DNA of 64,000 nucleotides from Hymenobacter edaphi (lineage in GTDB: Bacteria; Bacteroidota; Bacteroidia; Cytophagales; Hymenobacteraceae), in assembly GCF_003258365.1 (NCBI RefSeq), contig NZ_QHKM01000002.1, forward strand, positions 62,001 through 126,000, in the 5' to 3' direction. Positions 1 through 10,250 of the stretch are shown here, piece after piece. Both the position numbers and the translations under genes were made by a program. The notes under the pieces were generated by a model, which saw only the letters and a list, made by a program, of their open reading frames with translations, did no database searches and had not been told where the DNA came from. The stretch's first letter is position 1; every line of letters begins with the position of its first letter.

Positions 1-1
1 C

Positions 2-727
2 TCGGCGGTGGGCCGCGAGTTTCAGACGCACGGCCGGCGCTTCGTCATCATCGGCGTGATGGAGCGCGAGGGCAAAAAGCTGATCGACACGCCCAGCAAC
101 GACACCAACTGCCTGTTGCCGCTGGGCGCCTTCACCAAGATTTACGCCCTGAGCACCGGCGGCATGGGTGGAGCGCAGGGTACCATCGGCATCAAGGGCT
201 CCGACGACGACCCGGGCCTGCTCAACCTCGAAGCGGAGGTGCAGGGGGCCATGCGCACCATCCGCGGCCTGAAGCCCCGCGAGGAAGACGACTTCGCCCT
301 GAACCGTCCCGAAATGCTGGCCGACGCCATTACCAAGCTGTTCAGCGTCATCGGCGTGGCCGGGGCGCTGATCGGCGGGCTGGCCACGCTGGTGGGCGGC
401 TTCGGCATTGCCAACATTATGTTCGTGTCGGTGAAGGAGCGCACCAGTCTGATCGGGATTCAGAAGTCGCTCGGCGCCAAGAACTACTTTATTCTCTCGC
501 AGTTTCTGTTCGAGGCCGTGTTTCTGTGCCTGCTCGGCGGGGCCGCCGGCCTGTTCCTAGTGTGGCTGGTCACGCTGATTCCCCAGGATTCCTTCCGCAT
601 CTTCATGACGCTGAACCGCATCATCCTGGGCCTGGGCCTGTCGGTGCTCATCGGCATCATCTCGGGCATCGTGCCGGCCGTGGTGGCGGCCATGATGGAC
701 CCCGTGGACGCCATCCGGGCGAAGTAA
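2..727 (+). CDS. ABC transporter permease, FtsX/MacB type (5' truncated)
   Basis: The C-terminal 241 residues of an inner-membrane ABC permease; the reading frame is open to the left edge, so the true start lies outside the window. A soluble part (about residues 1-105) is followed by a hydrophobic segment beginning near LFSVIGVAGALIGG, then the family's cytoplasmic motif (VKERTSLIGIQKSLGAK), a second hydrophobic segment and a final one ending in the typical PVDAIRAK tail. This order is that of the FtsX domain of MacB/LolC-like permeases, which drive mechanotransmission or efflux and do not import. The partner ATPase would be expected upstream, outside the window. Family assignment is secure; substrate is unknown. 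Confidence 0.9.
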   Translation, partial: SAVGREFQTHGRRFVIIGVMEREGKKLIDTPSNDTNCLLPLGAFTKIYALSTGGMGGAQGTIGIKGSDDDPGLLNLEAEVQGAMRTIRGLKPREEDDFALNRPEMLADAITKLFSVIGVAGALIGGLATLVGGFGIANIMFVSVKERTSLIGIQKSLGAKNYFILSQFLFEAVFLCLLGGAAGLFLVWLVTLIPQDSFRIFMTLNRIILGLGLSVLIGIISGIVPAVVAAMMDPVDAIRAK

Positions 728-735
728 GAACGAAC

Positions 736-817
736 TGTTATGTCGAGCAACGCAAGACATCTGAGTAGACTCGTCCAACGAAGTCAACCCAGATGTCTCG
801 CGTTGCTCGACATGACA
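736..817. repeat. Palindromic intergenic repeat, family A, copy 1
   Basis: Two 27-bp arms (736-762 and 791-817) are inverted copies matching at 25 positions, with a 28-bp loop. The arms contain ATGTCGAGCAACGC and a GAGACATCT-type end, a core seen again at 7746-7920 and 52188-52314. The element sits in the gap between the permease and the LOG gene; it could fold into a long hairpin and act as a terminator, but there is no T-run. Confidence 0.8.
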
Positions 818-1047
818 GGCATGGGTAACCATAACAAATTCGCCATACTCGCTGGCTGGATGTTAACAAATTGTTAACTTGGGCGCCCATACTTTTGGTC
901 GTTCCGCCGCGCAGGCGTCGAACGGCCTTTCTTTTGCCCCCTCATACATTCCCATTTCTCACTTCCCGGCCCGCCGTGCCTGAACCTGTGCGGTAGCATC
1001 AGCCCTTGACGACGAAGGCGGCCCGGCCCATTACCATCAGCGCGGCT

Positions 1048-1911
<864 letters not shown>

Positions 1912-1936
1912 CCGACTGCGGCGCAGCTGCGCAAAG

Positions 1937-1962
1937 CCTCCGGCCCGGCCGGAGGTTTTTTT
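1937..1962 (+). terminator. Rho-independent terminator after LOG gene
   Basis: An 8-bp GC-rich hairpin (CCTCCGGC / GCCGGAGG, 3-nt loop) is followed directly by seven T residues (1956-1962). It lies 26 bp after the LOG stop codon. Confidence 0.9.
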
Positions 1963-2070
1963 AGTTTCTGCCGGGTCCAGGTTTGGTTATATGATATTAT
2001 TTCAGTTATATGAAGTCGTGTTATTGTGCCGAAACGGATTTCGGCCGTTTTTCCTCACCCACCCTTCCTT

Positions 2071-2703
2071 ATGAATCCCACCAAACACGTCTACATCATT
2101 CCGCGCTGGGGTGGTAACTCGGGCAGCGACTGGTACCCCTGGCTGAAGCAGCAGCTGGAACAAGCGGCGGCTGAGGATGGCTACCGCTACGAAGTGCATC
2201 CGCTGGACATGCCCGCCTGGGACGTGCCCGTTATCAGCCAGGCCGTGGAGCACCTGGCCCAGCTACTGCCGCCCGCCAAGCTGGCCGGGCAGGAGGTGTA
2301 CTTGGTGGGCCACAGCGTGGGCTGCCTGGCTATTCTGCACTACCTGGCCGACATCAACCGGCAGGCCCCCGGCGCCCGGGTGGGCGGGGTGCTGTGTGTG
2401 GCCGGCTGGTTTATGGTCGATAGCCCCTGGCAGGACATCCTGCACTGGATGAACGCGCCCATCGACTACGAGCAGGCCCGCCAGGCTATTCCCGAAGACA
2501 AGCTGATGGTGCTGCTCTCGGATGATGACCCGTACACTTCGGCGTACCAGCAAAACGAAAAGCTGTGGCTGGAGCGGCTACAGGCCCGCGTGAGCATTCT
2601 GCCCGGTCGGCAGCACTTCAGCTCCCAGCTGGACCTGGACGTACGCGACGCCGTGCGCGACCTGGCCGGTGCCTTCGACCACACCGAAACGCTGCGGCAG
2701 TAG
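2071..2703 (+). CDS. RBBP9/YdeN-like serine hydrolase, copy 1
   Basis: A 210-residue alpha/beta hydrolase of the Ser_hydrolase (RBBP9/YdeN) family. The nucleophile elbow GHSVG places the catalytic serine at residue 82; the acid is in SDDDPYT (151-153) and the histidine is in GRQHF (182). The N-terminal IIPRWGGNSGSDWYPWL corresponds to the family's conserved glycine/tryptophan segment that shapes the oxyanion hole. I use the ATG at 2071 rather than an upstream start at 2026 because it gives the same length and N-terminus as the paralogue at 2970. There is no signal peptide, so it is cytoplasmic. The natural substrate of this family is not known. Confidence 0.88.
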   Translation: MNPTKHVYIIPRWGGNSGSDWYPWLKQQLEQAAAEDGYRYEVHPLDMPAWDVPVISQAVEHLAQLLPPAKLAGQEVYLVGHSVGCLAILHYLADINRQAPGARVGGVLCVAGWFMVDSPWQDILHWMNAPIDYEQARQAIPEDKLMVLLSDDDPYTSAYQQNEKLWLERLQARVSILPGRQHFSSQLDLDVRDAVRDLAGAFDHTETLRQ

Positions 2704-2808
2704 CCGCCCAAACCCTGCGCCGCCCGGCTTAAGCGCCGCCTTTCAAAGCAAGCCGGTGCAGGTACTTTGGCTGTTGATTATCAGTGCTTAGCGCAGCAGA
2801 TGGTATTG

Positions 2809-2856
2809 TCTCAAAATGAGAAACCCCGGTACCTGCCGGGGTTTCTCATTTTGAGA
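2809..2856. terminator. 21-bp perfect hairpin between hydrolase paralogues
   Basis: TCTCAAAATGAGAAACCCCG(G) at 2809-2829 is repeated as an exact inverted copy at 2836-2856 with a 6-nt loop. Further copies of the arm's ATTTTGAGAA end lie just downstream (2865-2876). It is probably a terminator of the first hydrolase gene, symmetrical enough to work on both strands, although no long T-run follows. Confidence 0.65.
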
Positions 2857-2969
2857 AACTAAGACCATTTTGAGAAGATGTAAGTAAATAAGGCTCCGGC
2901 GTTTATACTTAGCCAATAATCAATGGGCCGGCAGAGCAGGCGCCGGGCCGGGCACGCAAATTATCTGGC

Positions 2970-3602
2970 ATGGTTCCCGTCAAACACGTCTACATCATTC
3001 CGCGCTGGGGCGGCAATTCGGGCAGCGACTGGTACCCCTGGCTGAAACAGCAACTGGAAGCCTCCTCCGCAGAAGACCAGTGCTACTACGAAGTGAAGCC
3101 GCTGGACATGCCCGCCTGGCAGATTCCCACCGTCAGCAATGCCATCGACTACCTGGCGGAAATGCTGCCGGCGGAGCGGCTGCGCCAGGAGGAAACCTAC
3201 TTGGTGGGTCACAGCGTGGGCTGCCTGGCTATTCTGCACCACCTGGCCGAAATAAACAAGCAGGACCCGCAGCTGCAGGTGGGCGGGGTGCTGTGCGTGG
3301 CCGGCTGGTTTCTCATCGACAACCCCTGGCAGGATATTCTGAACTGGATGAACGCCCCGGTGGACTACGACCGGGCCCGCTGCGCCATTCCGGCCGATAA
3401 GCTGGTGGTCATGCTCTCCGACGACGACCCCTACACCACTGGCTACCAGCAGAATGAAAAGCTGTGGCTGGAGCGCCTGAAGGCCCGCGTCAATATCCTG
3501 CCGGGGCGGCAGCACTTCAGCAACGCCCTCGACCCGGACGTGTGCGACGCCATCCGCGACATGACCGGGGCTTTTCTGCCGCCCTGGCTGGCTCGCGCGT
3601 AG
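2970..3602 (+). CDS. RBBP9/YdeN-like serine hydrolase, copy 2
   Basis: Tandem paralogue of the gene at 2071, with the same length (210 residues) and the same catalytic triad: GHSVG serine at 82, SDDDPYT acid near 151, GRQHF histidine at 182. Long blocks such as KHVYIIPRWGGNSGSDWYP and AYQQNEKLWLERL-type segments are nearly identical, while the region 30-75 and the C-terminus differ. The pair is separated by 266 bp holding a perfect hairpin, so the two copies are probably expressed separately. Function beyond serine-hydrolase activity is unknown; diverged specificity is an inference. Confidence 0.88.
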   Translation: MVPVKHVYIIPRWGGNSGSDWYPWLKQQLEASSAEDQCYYEVKPLDMPAWQIPTVSNAIDYLAEMLPAERLRQEETYLVGHSVGCLAILHHLAEINKQDPQLQVGGVLCVAGWFLIDNPWQDILNWMNAPVDYDRARCAIPADKLVVMLSDDDPYTTGYQQNEKLWLERLKARVNILPGRQHFSNALDPDVCDAIRDMTGAFLPPWLARA

Positions 3603-3676
3603 CCCCGCCGGCCCGGAATCCGTAGCTTGGGGCGGGGCCGGAACGTCGAGGTCCCGTCACGCTACGTTTCCACCGA

Positions 3677-4852
3677 TTGGAGCCCGAATACGATTACTTA
3701 CTGGCCGGCAGCGGCGCGGCCGGCCTGAGCCTGGCTTACCACCTCAGCCAGGAACCCCGCCTGCAAGGCAAGCGGGTGCTGCTGCTGGAGCCCGCGGCCA
3801 AAGACCAGAACGACCGGACCTGGTCGTTCTGGACCGACCAGCCCACGCCCTACGACGCGGTGCTGGCGGCCGAGTGGCGGCAGCTGGTGTTTCGCAGCCC
3901 GCAGTTTGCGGCCGTGCTGCCGCTGCGGCGCTACCGCTACTGCACCCTGCGCGGCCTTGATTTTTACCGCTTCGTGCAGGCGGCCCTGGCAGCCCGGCCG
4001 GCGCAGTTTACGCGGGTGCCGGCCCACGTCGAAGAGCTGACGAACACGCCCGGCGGCGTGCGGGCCCGCACCTCGGCCGGCGAGTTTACGGCCCGCTACG
4101 CCTTCGACAGCCGCCCGCCCCAGCCCGTGCCGCGGCCCGACCGGCGCTACCTCTGGCAGCACTTTCTGGGCTGGGAGGTGGAAGCCGACTTCGACGCCTT
4201 CGACGCGGCCACGCCGGTGTTCATGGACTTCACCGTCGAGCAGCGGCAAGAATGCCGCTTCGTGTACGTGCTGCCCTTTGGCCCGCGCCGGGCGCTGGTG
4301 GAGTACACGCTGTTTTCGGGCCAGCTGCTGCCGCCGGCCGAATACGAGGCCGCATTACGGGACTACCTGGCCACGATGCTCAGCGGCCGGCCCTACCGCG
4401 TGGTGGAAACGGAAACCGGCGCCATCCCGATGACCGACCACCCTTTTGCGGCCCGCGACGGGGCCAATATCGTGAACCTGGGCACCCGCGGCGGGCGCGT
4501 GAAGGCCAGCACCGGCTACGCCTTTCTGCGCATGCAGCAGCAGGCCGCCCGTCTCACCGCGGCCCTGGCCGCTACCGGCGCCCTGCCCGCCGACCTGACC
4601 GGGGACCAGTGGCAGTTCCGCTTTTTCGACACCCTGCTGCTCGACATTATGCAGCGCCGGGGCGAGCAGACGCGCGACATTTTCGCCGAGCTGTTTCAGC
4701 GCAACCCGGTGGAGCGCATCCTGGATTTCCTGGACGAGCGCACCTCCTGGCCCGAAAATCTGCAGGTGATGAACTCGGTGACGCCCTGGCCGTTTCTGCG
4801 CTCCATCGGGCAGGTTTTGATTGGGCAGCCGGGAAAGCGGGCAGACAGGTAA
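3677..4852 (+). CDS. crtY: Lycopene beta-cyclase, CrtY family
   Basis: A 391-residue flavoprotein that cyclises lycopene ends to beta-ionone rings in carotenoid synthesis. It opens with a dinucleotide-binding fold (DYLLAGSGAAGLSLA, residues 6-20, followed by the strand KRVLLLEP) and carries the family hallmark DRTWSFW at 46-52; MDFTVEQ, PFGPRRALVEYT and GTRGGRVKASTGYAF are further conserved blocks of CrtY/CrtL cyclases. The start is TTG at 3677, as there is no ATG near the fold's first strand. No other carotenoid genes are adjacent. TAGCTTGG at 3623-3630 may be its -7 element. A pigmented organism is implied. Confidence 0.92.
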   Translation: MEPEYDYLLAGSGAAGLSLAYHLSQEPRLQGKRVLLLEPAAKDQNDRTWSFWTDQPTPYDAVLAAEWRQLVFRSPQFAAVLPLRRYRYCTLRGLDFYRFVQAALAARPAQFTRVPAHVEELTNTPGGVRARTSAGEFTARYAFDSRPPQPVPRPDRRYLWQHFLGWEVEADFDAFDAATPVFMDFTVEQRQECRFVYVLPFGPRRALVEYTLFSGQLLPPAEYEAALRDYLATMLSGRPYRVVETETGAIPMTDHPFAARDGANIVNLGTRGGRVKASTGYAFLRMQQQAARLTAALAATGALPADLTGDQWQFRFFDTLLLDIMQRRGEQTRDIFAELFQRNPVERILDFLDERTSWPENLQVMNSVTPWPFLRSIGQVLIGQPGKRADR

Positions 4853-4870
4853 GCAGATGAGCCAAAACAA

Positions 4871-4923
4871 CGTCATCCTAAGCCTTAGCCAAGGACCTTC
4901 GGTTCGCTGCGCTCAGGATGACG
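4871..4923. repeat. Short palindromic intergenic repeat
   Basis: CGTCATCCT (4871-4879) is inverted as AGGATGACG (4915-4923), enclosing 35 bp with the string GGTTCGCTGCGCTC. It fills the gap between the convergent crtY and ABC ATPase genes. The layout resembles the family A repeats (TCATxxx ends, GCTCxxGATGA) but the core differs, so I treat it as a related type. Confidence 0.6.
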
Positions 4924-4954
4924 TCCTTTTCTATTCACCTACCCCTCTACCTGC

Positions 4955-5737
4955 CTACTCCATCCTCGCCAGGCTCGCCTCGTCCTCCAGCCACGCGCGG
5001 GCGGCGTCGACAGAGGCGCGGCTGAGGGGCTGGAGCTGCGGCTCGGGAGCCGACATGTTCAGCAGGTAGCCGGGCATGGCGGGCAGCTGCTCCAGGTCGT
5101 GGGTGATGCAGAGGATGGTTTTGCGGTATTCTTGGCCCCAGCGGCGCAGCAGGCTGAACACGCGGCGGCGGTAGTACACGTCGAGCTGCTGGGTGGGCTC
5201 GTCGAGCAGCCAGAGGGCGGCGTCCTGCAGCCGCAGCTGGGCCAGCCACACGAGCTGCTGCTCGCCGCCGGAGAGCAGCGTGAAGTCGCGGTGGGCGAGG
5301 TGGGCGGCGCCCACCTCCCGCAGGGCCGCATCGGCCTGGGCGTAGTCGGCGGAGGTGTAGCCGGCCAGCAGGCCGCGGTGCTGCCGAAAGCGGCCCATCA
5401 CCACCAGCTCGCGCACCTCGATGGGGAAGCCGACCACGTTGCGCTGCGGCAGGTGCGCCAGCAGGCCCTCCACGGCCGGACGGCGCACCGTGCGCAGGTC
5501 GCGCCCGGCTATTTCAACGGTGCCCTGGTAAGGCAGCTGGCCCGTCAGCACCCGGAACAGGGTGGTCTTGCCGGCGCCGTTGTGCCCCACGATGGCCACG
5601 AACGCGCCTTCGGGTACCGACAAAAAAAGGTTGCGGAGCAGAACGCGTCGTTCGTACCCCGCAACCAGATCGTCCGCGCGCAGCGCGAGAGGAGAATTGG
5701 CAGTTGTCAGTTGCGAGTTGTCAGTCGATAGACTCAT
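4955..5737 (-). CDS. ABC transporter ATP-binding protein (FecE/BtuD-like)
   Basis: A 260-residue ATPase subunit. Walker A GHNGAGKT is at 51-58, the signature LSGGEQQ at 155-161, Walker B ALWLLDE at 174-180 and the switch histidine in ITHD near 210. Spacing and signature resemble the iron-siderophore/cobalamin class, but no permease or binding protein gene is near, so the substrate is open. I start at the ATG at 5737; another ATG at 5773 is possible. The first 15 residues (TDNSQLTTANS) are encoded by imperfect GTTGTCAGT repeats typical of intergenic filler, so the true N-terminus may lie further in. Confidence 0.85.
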   Translation of the reverse strand: MSLSTDNSQLTTANSPLALRADDLVAGYERRVLLRNLFLSVPEGAFVAIVGHNGAGKTTLFRVLTGQLPYQGTVEIAGRDLRTVRRPAVEGLLAHLPQRNVVGFPIEVRELVVMGRFRQHRGLLAGYTSADYAQADAALREVGAAHLAHRDFTLLSGGEQQLVWLAQLRLQDAALWLLDEPTQQLDVYYRRRVFSLLRRWGQEYRKTILCITHDLEQLPAMPGYLLNMSAPEPQLQPLSRASVDAARAWLEDEASLARME

Positions 5738-5787
5738 CAGGCAGGCGGCTTGGGCCGGTAAAGATCCTGACAACTACTAACTGGCTC

Positions 5788-6009
5788 CTAATACTCGTCT
5801 TCGTTGAACATGAAGTCCTCCTTGGTCGGGTAGTCCGGCCATACTTCCTCGATGCTTTCGTAGGGCTGGCCGTCGTCTTCGAGGGCTTGCAGGTTTTCCA
5901 CGACTTCCATCGGGGCGCCCGAGCGGATCGAGTAGTCGATCAGTTCGTCTTTGGTGGCCGGCCAGGGAGCGTCTTCCAGGTACGAGGCAAGTTCCAGAGT
6001 CCAGTACAT
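5788..6009 (-). CDS. DUF2795 domain small acidic protein
   Basis: A 73-residue acidic protein (MYWTLELASYLEDAPWPATK start) matching the DUF2795 type: an N-terminal segment in which a helix of the form LxxYLxDAPWPATKDELIDYS is followed by a GAP turn and EVVENLQALEDDGxxYxSIEEVWPDYP. The APWPATKDELIDYA core is the hallmark of the family. The role is unknown; members are cytoplasmic. The ATG at 6009 was chosen over an upstream start at 6138, whose extra 43 residues are low-quality, proline-rich translation. It lies between the ABC ATPase and DUF349 genes, on the same strand as both. Confidence 0.85.
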   Translation of the reverse strand: MYWTLELASYLEDAPWPATKDELIDYSIRSGAPMEVVENLQALEDDGQPYESIEEVWPDYPTKEDFMFNEDEY

Positions 6010-6156
6010 AGTCAGGGTGTGCGTAAAAGGGGGGAAGTTGAGAAAGGGTATCGGGCGCGCCGCCCGCAAAAATCCGGCCGAGGGGTGGCCGGGCGACAAG
6101 GCGTCAGGAGAGGGCCGCGTATTGGGCTGACAACGCAAATGCGGCCGAAATGTTGG

Positions 6157-7461
6157 CTACTGCTGGTAGCGCAGGCGCAGGAACTCGATGAGGTCGTTTT
6201 TGGTGCGGATTTTCCGTTCGAACGCCCGGATTTTGCTCTGCAGCATGCTGCGGAATGCTTCGTTGCCGGGCGTGTCGGTGAGCTTGCCCAGGTTTTCTTC
6301 CAGCACCGATTGTTCCTGCCGGTCGTACTTGATGAAATCCTTGAGCGCGGCCACGCGCTGCGCGTACTGCTCGTCGGCCGGGGGCTTGGGGCCTTCCTGG
6401 GGCTGGCGCTTCCGGATGTAGTGCTCCAGCGAGCTGAGCTCGAACACCCGGTCGCAGGCGGAGAGGAACTGCTCCCACACCCGGTCCGACTCGGGGCCGC
6501 GCACGGGGCCGACCTTTTTCCAGGCCGTCTGCAGCTCCTTGGCGCGGGCCACGGCCTCGTGCATGGGGCGCTCCACCAGGGCTTCGGCCTCCTTCACCAG
6601 GTCGCGCTTGCGGGTGAGGTTGTCGTCCATGTAGTGGTCCTTGGCCTCGCTGCGCTTGGAGCTGATGTGCTCCTTCAGGCGGTCGAAAAAGCGGTTGTGG
6701 GCGGCGCGGAAGCGCGTCCACAGGTCGTTGGCCGTCTTGCGGGGCAAGGAGCCGCCCACTTCCTTCCACTGCTGCTGTAGCTCTTTGAGCTGGGCCGTGA
6801 CGCCTTCCCAGTCGTCGGAGTTCTGCAGGGCTTCGGATTTGTGAATGAGCGACTTGTACTTCTCAAACGCCCGGTTGGTCATGGCCTTTTTATCGGCCTG
6901 GAACGCTTTCTTGCGGGTGTAGAAGTCTTCGACGGCAGCCTGGAAACGGTTTTCCATGTCGTCGGTCAGCTCCTTGGCCACCGGGCCGGTCTTGATCCAG
7001 GCCTGGCGCAAATCCTTGAGCACCTCGGCGCCGCCCTGCCAGTCCACGCTGGTGTGCAGGGCCTCGGCTTCCTCGATGATTTTGGCTTTGGTGGCGAGGT
7101 TTTTCTCGCGGTTGCGCGAGACGAGGGTGCGAATCTGCTCCTCGGCCTCGGTGAGGCGCTCGTGCAGGGCGGTGAAGTCGCCGAGGCCGTCGTAGGCCCC
7201 GATCTGCTCCTTCAGGTGCAGGGCCTTCATCAGGAACGAGCCCTTGTTCTCGGATTCGGTGATGCGCGCCAGCAGGTCGTCGACCTTGGTGCGGAAGCTC
7301 TCGAAGCGCTGGGCGAAGTAGATGAGGGCGGCGTCCTCGGTGTCTTTGACCTGCCCAACCTGGCGGGCCGGAAATTCCATGAAGGGACGCAACCAGACCT
7401 GGTCGCCTTCAATGTAGCCAAACTGACGGGCTTGGGTGAGCAGCTGGGTTTGCTGTTCCAT
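6157..7461 (-). CDS. DUF349 domain-containing protein
   Basis: A 434-residue, highly charged and mostly helical cytoplasmic protein. At least three DUF349 repeats are visible, each with the pattern W-x-L-(5-6)-W-K-x-G-P followed by a helix ending in F(Y/F)xRxK: DWQGGAEVLKDLRQAWIKTG, DWEGVTAQLKELQQQWKEVG and the segment around ELQTAWKKVGPVRGPESD. The N-terminus has a separate YIEGDQVWLRPFMEFPARQVG block common to Bacteroidota homologues. Molecular function is unknown. The start at 7461 is the only ATG before the conserved N-terminus. Confidence 0.88.
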   Translation of the reverse strand: MEQQTQLLTQARQFGYIEGDQVWLRPFMEFPARQVGQVKDTEDAALIYFAQRFESFRTKVDDLLARITESENKGSFLMKALHLKEQIGAYDGLGDFTALHERLTEAEEQIRTLVSRNREKNLATKAKIIEEAEALHTSVDWQGGAEVLKDLRQAWIKTGPVAKELTDDMENRFQAAVEDFYTRKKAFQADKKAMTNRAFEKYKSLIHKSEALQNSDDWEGVTAQLKELQQQWKEVGGSLPRKTANDLWTRFRAAHNRFFDRLKEHISSKRSEAKDHYMDDNLTRKRDLVKEAEALVERPMHEAVARAKELQTAWKKVGPVRGPESDRVWEQFLSACDRVFELSSLEHYIRKRQPQEGPKPPADEQYAQRVAALKDFIKYDRQEQSVLEENLGKLTDTPGNEAFRSMLQSKIRAFERKIRTKNDLIEFLRLRYQQ

Positions 7462-7690
7462 ACGGATACTAACCTACTGAATAGGTGCGGGGTGGTGGGT
7501 GGCGGAAAACGTCAAACGCACAAGTTTACGGGTTTCGTAACGACTTGGCGGTACGTAGGCGGACGAGCTTGGTTAGGCAATAAAACGAATGCGCGGCAGT
7601 CGGCGCCGGCATCCGCTGCCGGAAGTTGCATTATAACCTATATATGACGCAAGTAAACTTGTCAGGCTGTTTTCTGTAGCGCGGCTGGCG

Positions 7691-7698
7691 TAGCTTTG
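7691..7698 (+). promoter_or_regulatory. Candidate -7 promoter element TAGCTTTG
   Basis: Exact match to the Bacteroidota -7 consensus TAnnTTTG, but no TTG at the expected -33 distance. If used, the ettA mRNA would have a leader of about 300 nt carrying the family A repeat. Confidence 0.4.
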
Positions 7699-7745
7699 CG
7701 GAGGCGGGCGGCAAGGCGGCAGAACCAAGCCAGCCGTTTCGCCAG

Positions 7746-7920
7746 AACGTCATGTCAAGCGCAGCCGCAGCCTCTCGCGGGCGTCGTTTGCCTCACATTG
7801 AACGTCGTTCCGAGCTTGTCGAGGAATCTCGCGTGCTGACGTCCAGGCGTAACCTGCTCGTTGAGTTTACTCTTCAGCATCAGCACGCAAGATGTCTCGA
7901 CTTCGCTCGACATGACGAAC
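7746..7920. repeat. Palindromic intergenic repeat, family A, copy 2
   Basis: A 175-bp element bounded by AACGTCATGTC and GACATGACGAAC, with a nested inverted repeat (CTCGCGTGCTGA near 7828 against TCAGCACGCAAG near 7880). Read on the minus strand, 7884-7917 matches 52188-52221 at 33 of 34 positions, which proves a dispersed family. It lies in the 5' region of ettA. Confidence 0.85.
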
Positions 7921-8002
7921 GCACGAAGCGGTAGAGCTGCTTCGGTAAGGTTCGCATGACGTTCTACAATTCCCTTTTGACTCCAACCCACAAGTTCTCT
8001 GC

Positions 8003-9670
<1,668 letters not shown>

Positions 9671-9714
9671 TACCCGATATGTAAATGCAAAGCGGCTTTT
9701 GCTTTGCAGATGCT

Positions 9715-9764
9715 CGGCCTTATGTAAAGAAGACGCATGTTTTCTCTACATAAGGCCGTTTTGC
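9715..9764 (+). terminator. Hairpin terminator after ettA
   Basis: CGGCCTTATGTA (9715-9726) pairs with TACATAAGGCCG (9747-9758) around a 20-nt loop, and TTTTGC follows. It lies 45 bp after the ettA stop codon. Confidence 0.7.
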
Positions 9765-9807
9765 TAGTATTAATATTCTTCGCTTTACGCCTACTACCTC
9801 TGCTCGT

Positions 9808-9951
9808 ACCAGTGTATTTATCAGCTATAGGCACGCCGACAGCCAATGGCTCCGCCTGCTGAACACTCACCTCAAACCCTTGGTTCGGGACCAGAAGCTG
9901 GAAATCTGGAGCGACAAGGATTTGCGCAAAGGGGAGCGGTGGCGTGACCGT
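9808..9951 (+). pseudogene. Remnant of a TIR-domain protein
   Basis: Reading from 9808, the frame gives TSVFISYRHADSQWLRLLNT, then HLKPLVRDQKLEIWSDKD and LRKGERWRD. This is the N-terminal half of a bacterial TIR domain: the VFISYxHxD strand, the LxxHLKPL helix and the IWSDKDLxxGExW segment. No start codon precedes it in frame and the similarity stops after about 48 residues, replaced by low-complexity sequence with repeated GATGGCGACAACTC-like units (9985-10035). It is best read as a decayed fragment of a larger TIR protein, possibly an old defence or NAD-cleaving gene. Confidence 0.7.
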
Positions 9952-10191
9952 ACAATGGCAACTAGGATGCGAACAACTCGGAGGTTGATGGCGACAACTC
10001 AGAGCACGGCGGCGACGACTCGGAGATTGATGGCGACGTACTGGAGCAGCGTGGACTGTCACCGAATGCTTGCTCTCTGCCCCGGGCGCGCACCGCTCCA
10101 ATCCCGCCTTTACTGCTTGGCCTGCGCCGTCGTCGGCACGGCGAAGCGCGGCGGCCGGGAGCCCCGCCCCGGCGGCTGCCCCCGGAAACGT

Positions 10192-10228
10192 CGCCGCCCG
10201 ACCAGGCGTGAAACCTGGTCGGGCGGCG
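10192..10228. terminator. 15-bp GC-rich hairpin downstream of CarboxypepD_reg gene
   Basis: CGCCGCCCGACCAGG (10192-10206) is exactly inverted at 10214-10228 with a 7-nt loop. It lies 22 bp beyond the stop of the minus-strand gene at 10251 and probably terminates it, though only a short T-stretch follows on that strand. Confidence 0.65.
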
Positions 10229-10250
10229 GCTGGGGGCTACCCGGAAGGTG

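Larger units (their letters stand above)
7462..8002. other. Divergent intergenic region DUF349 / ettA
   Basis: 541 bp with no credible gene. From left: AT-rich upstream region of the DUF349 gene (to about 7660), a candidate -7 element TAGCTTTG at 7691-7698 reading toward ettA, then a family A palindromic repeat (7746-7920), then 82 bp to the ettA start. Confidence 0.7.
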
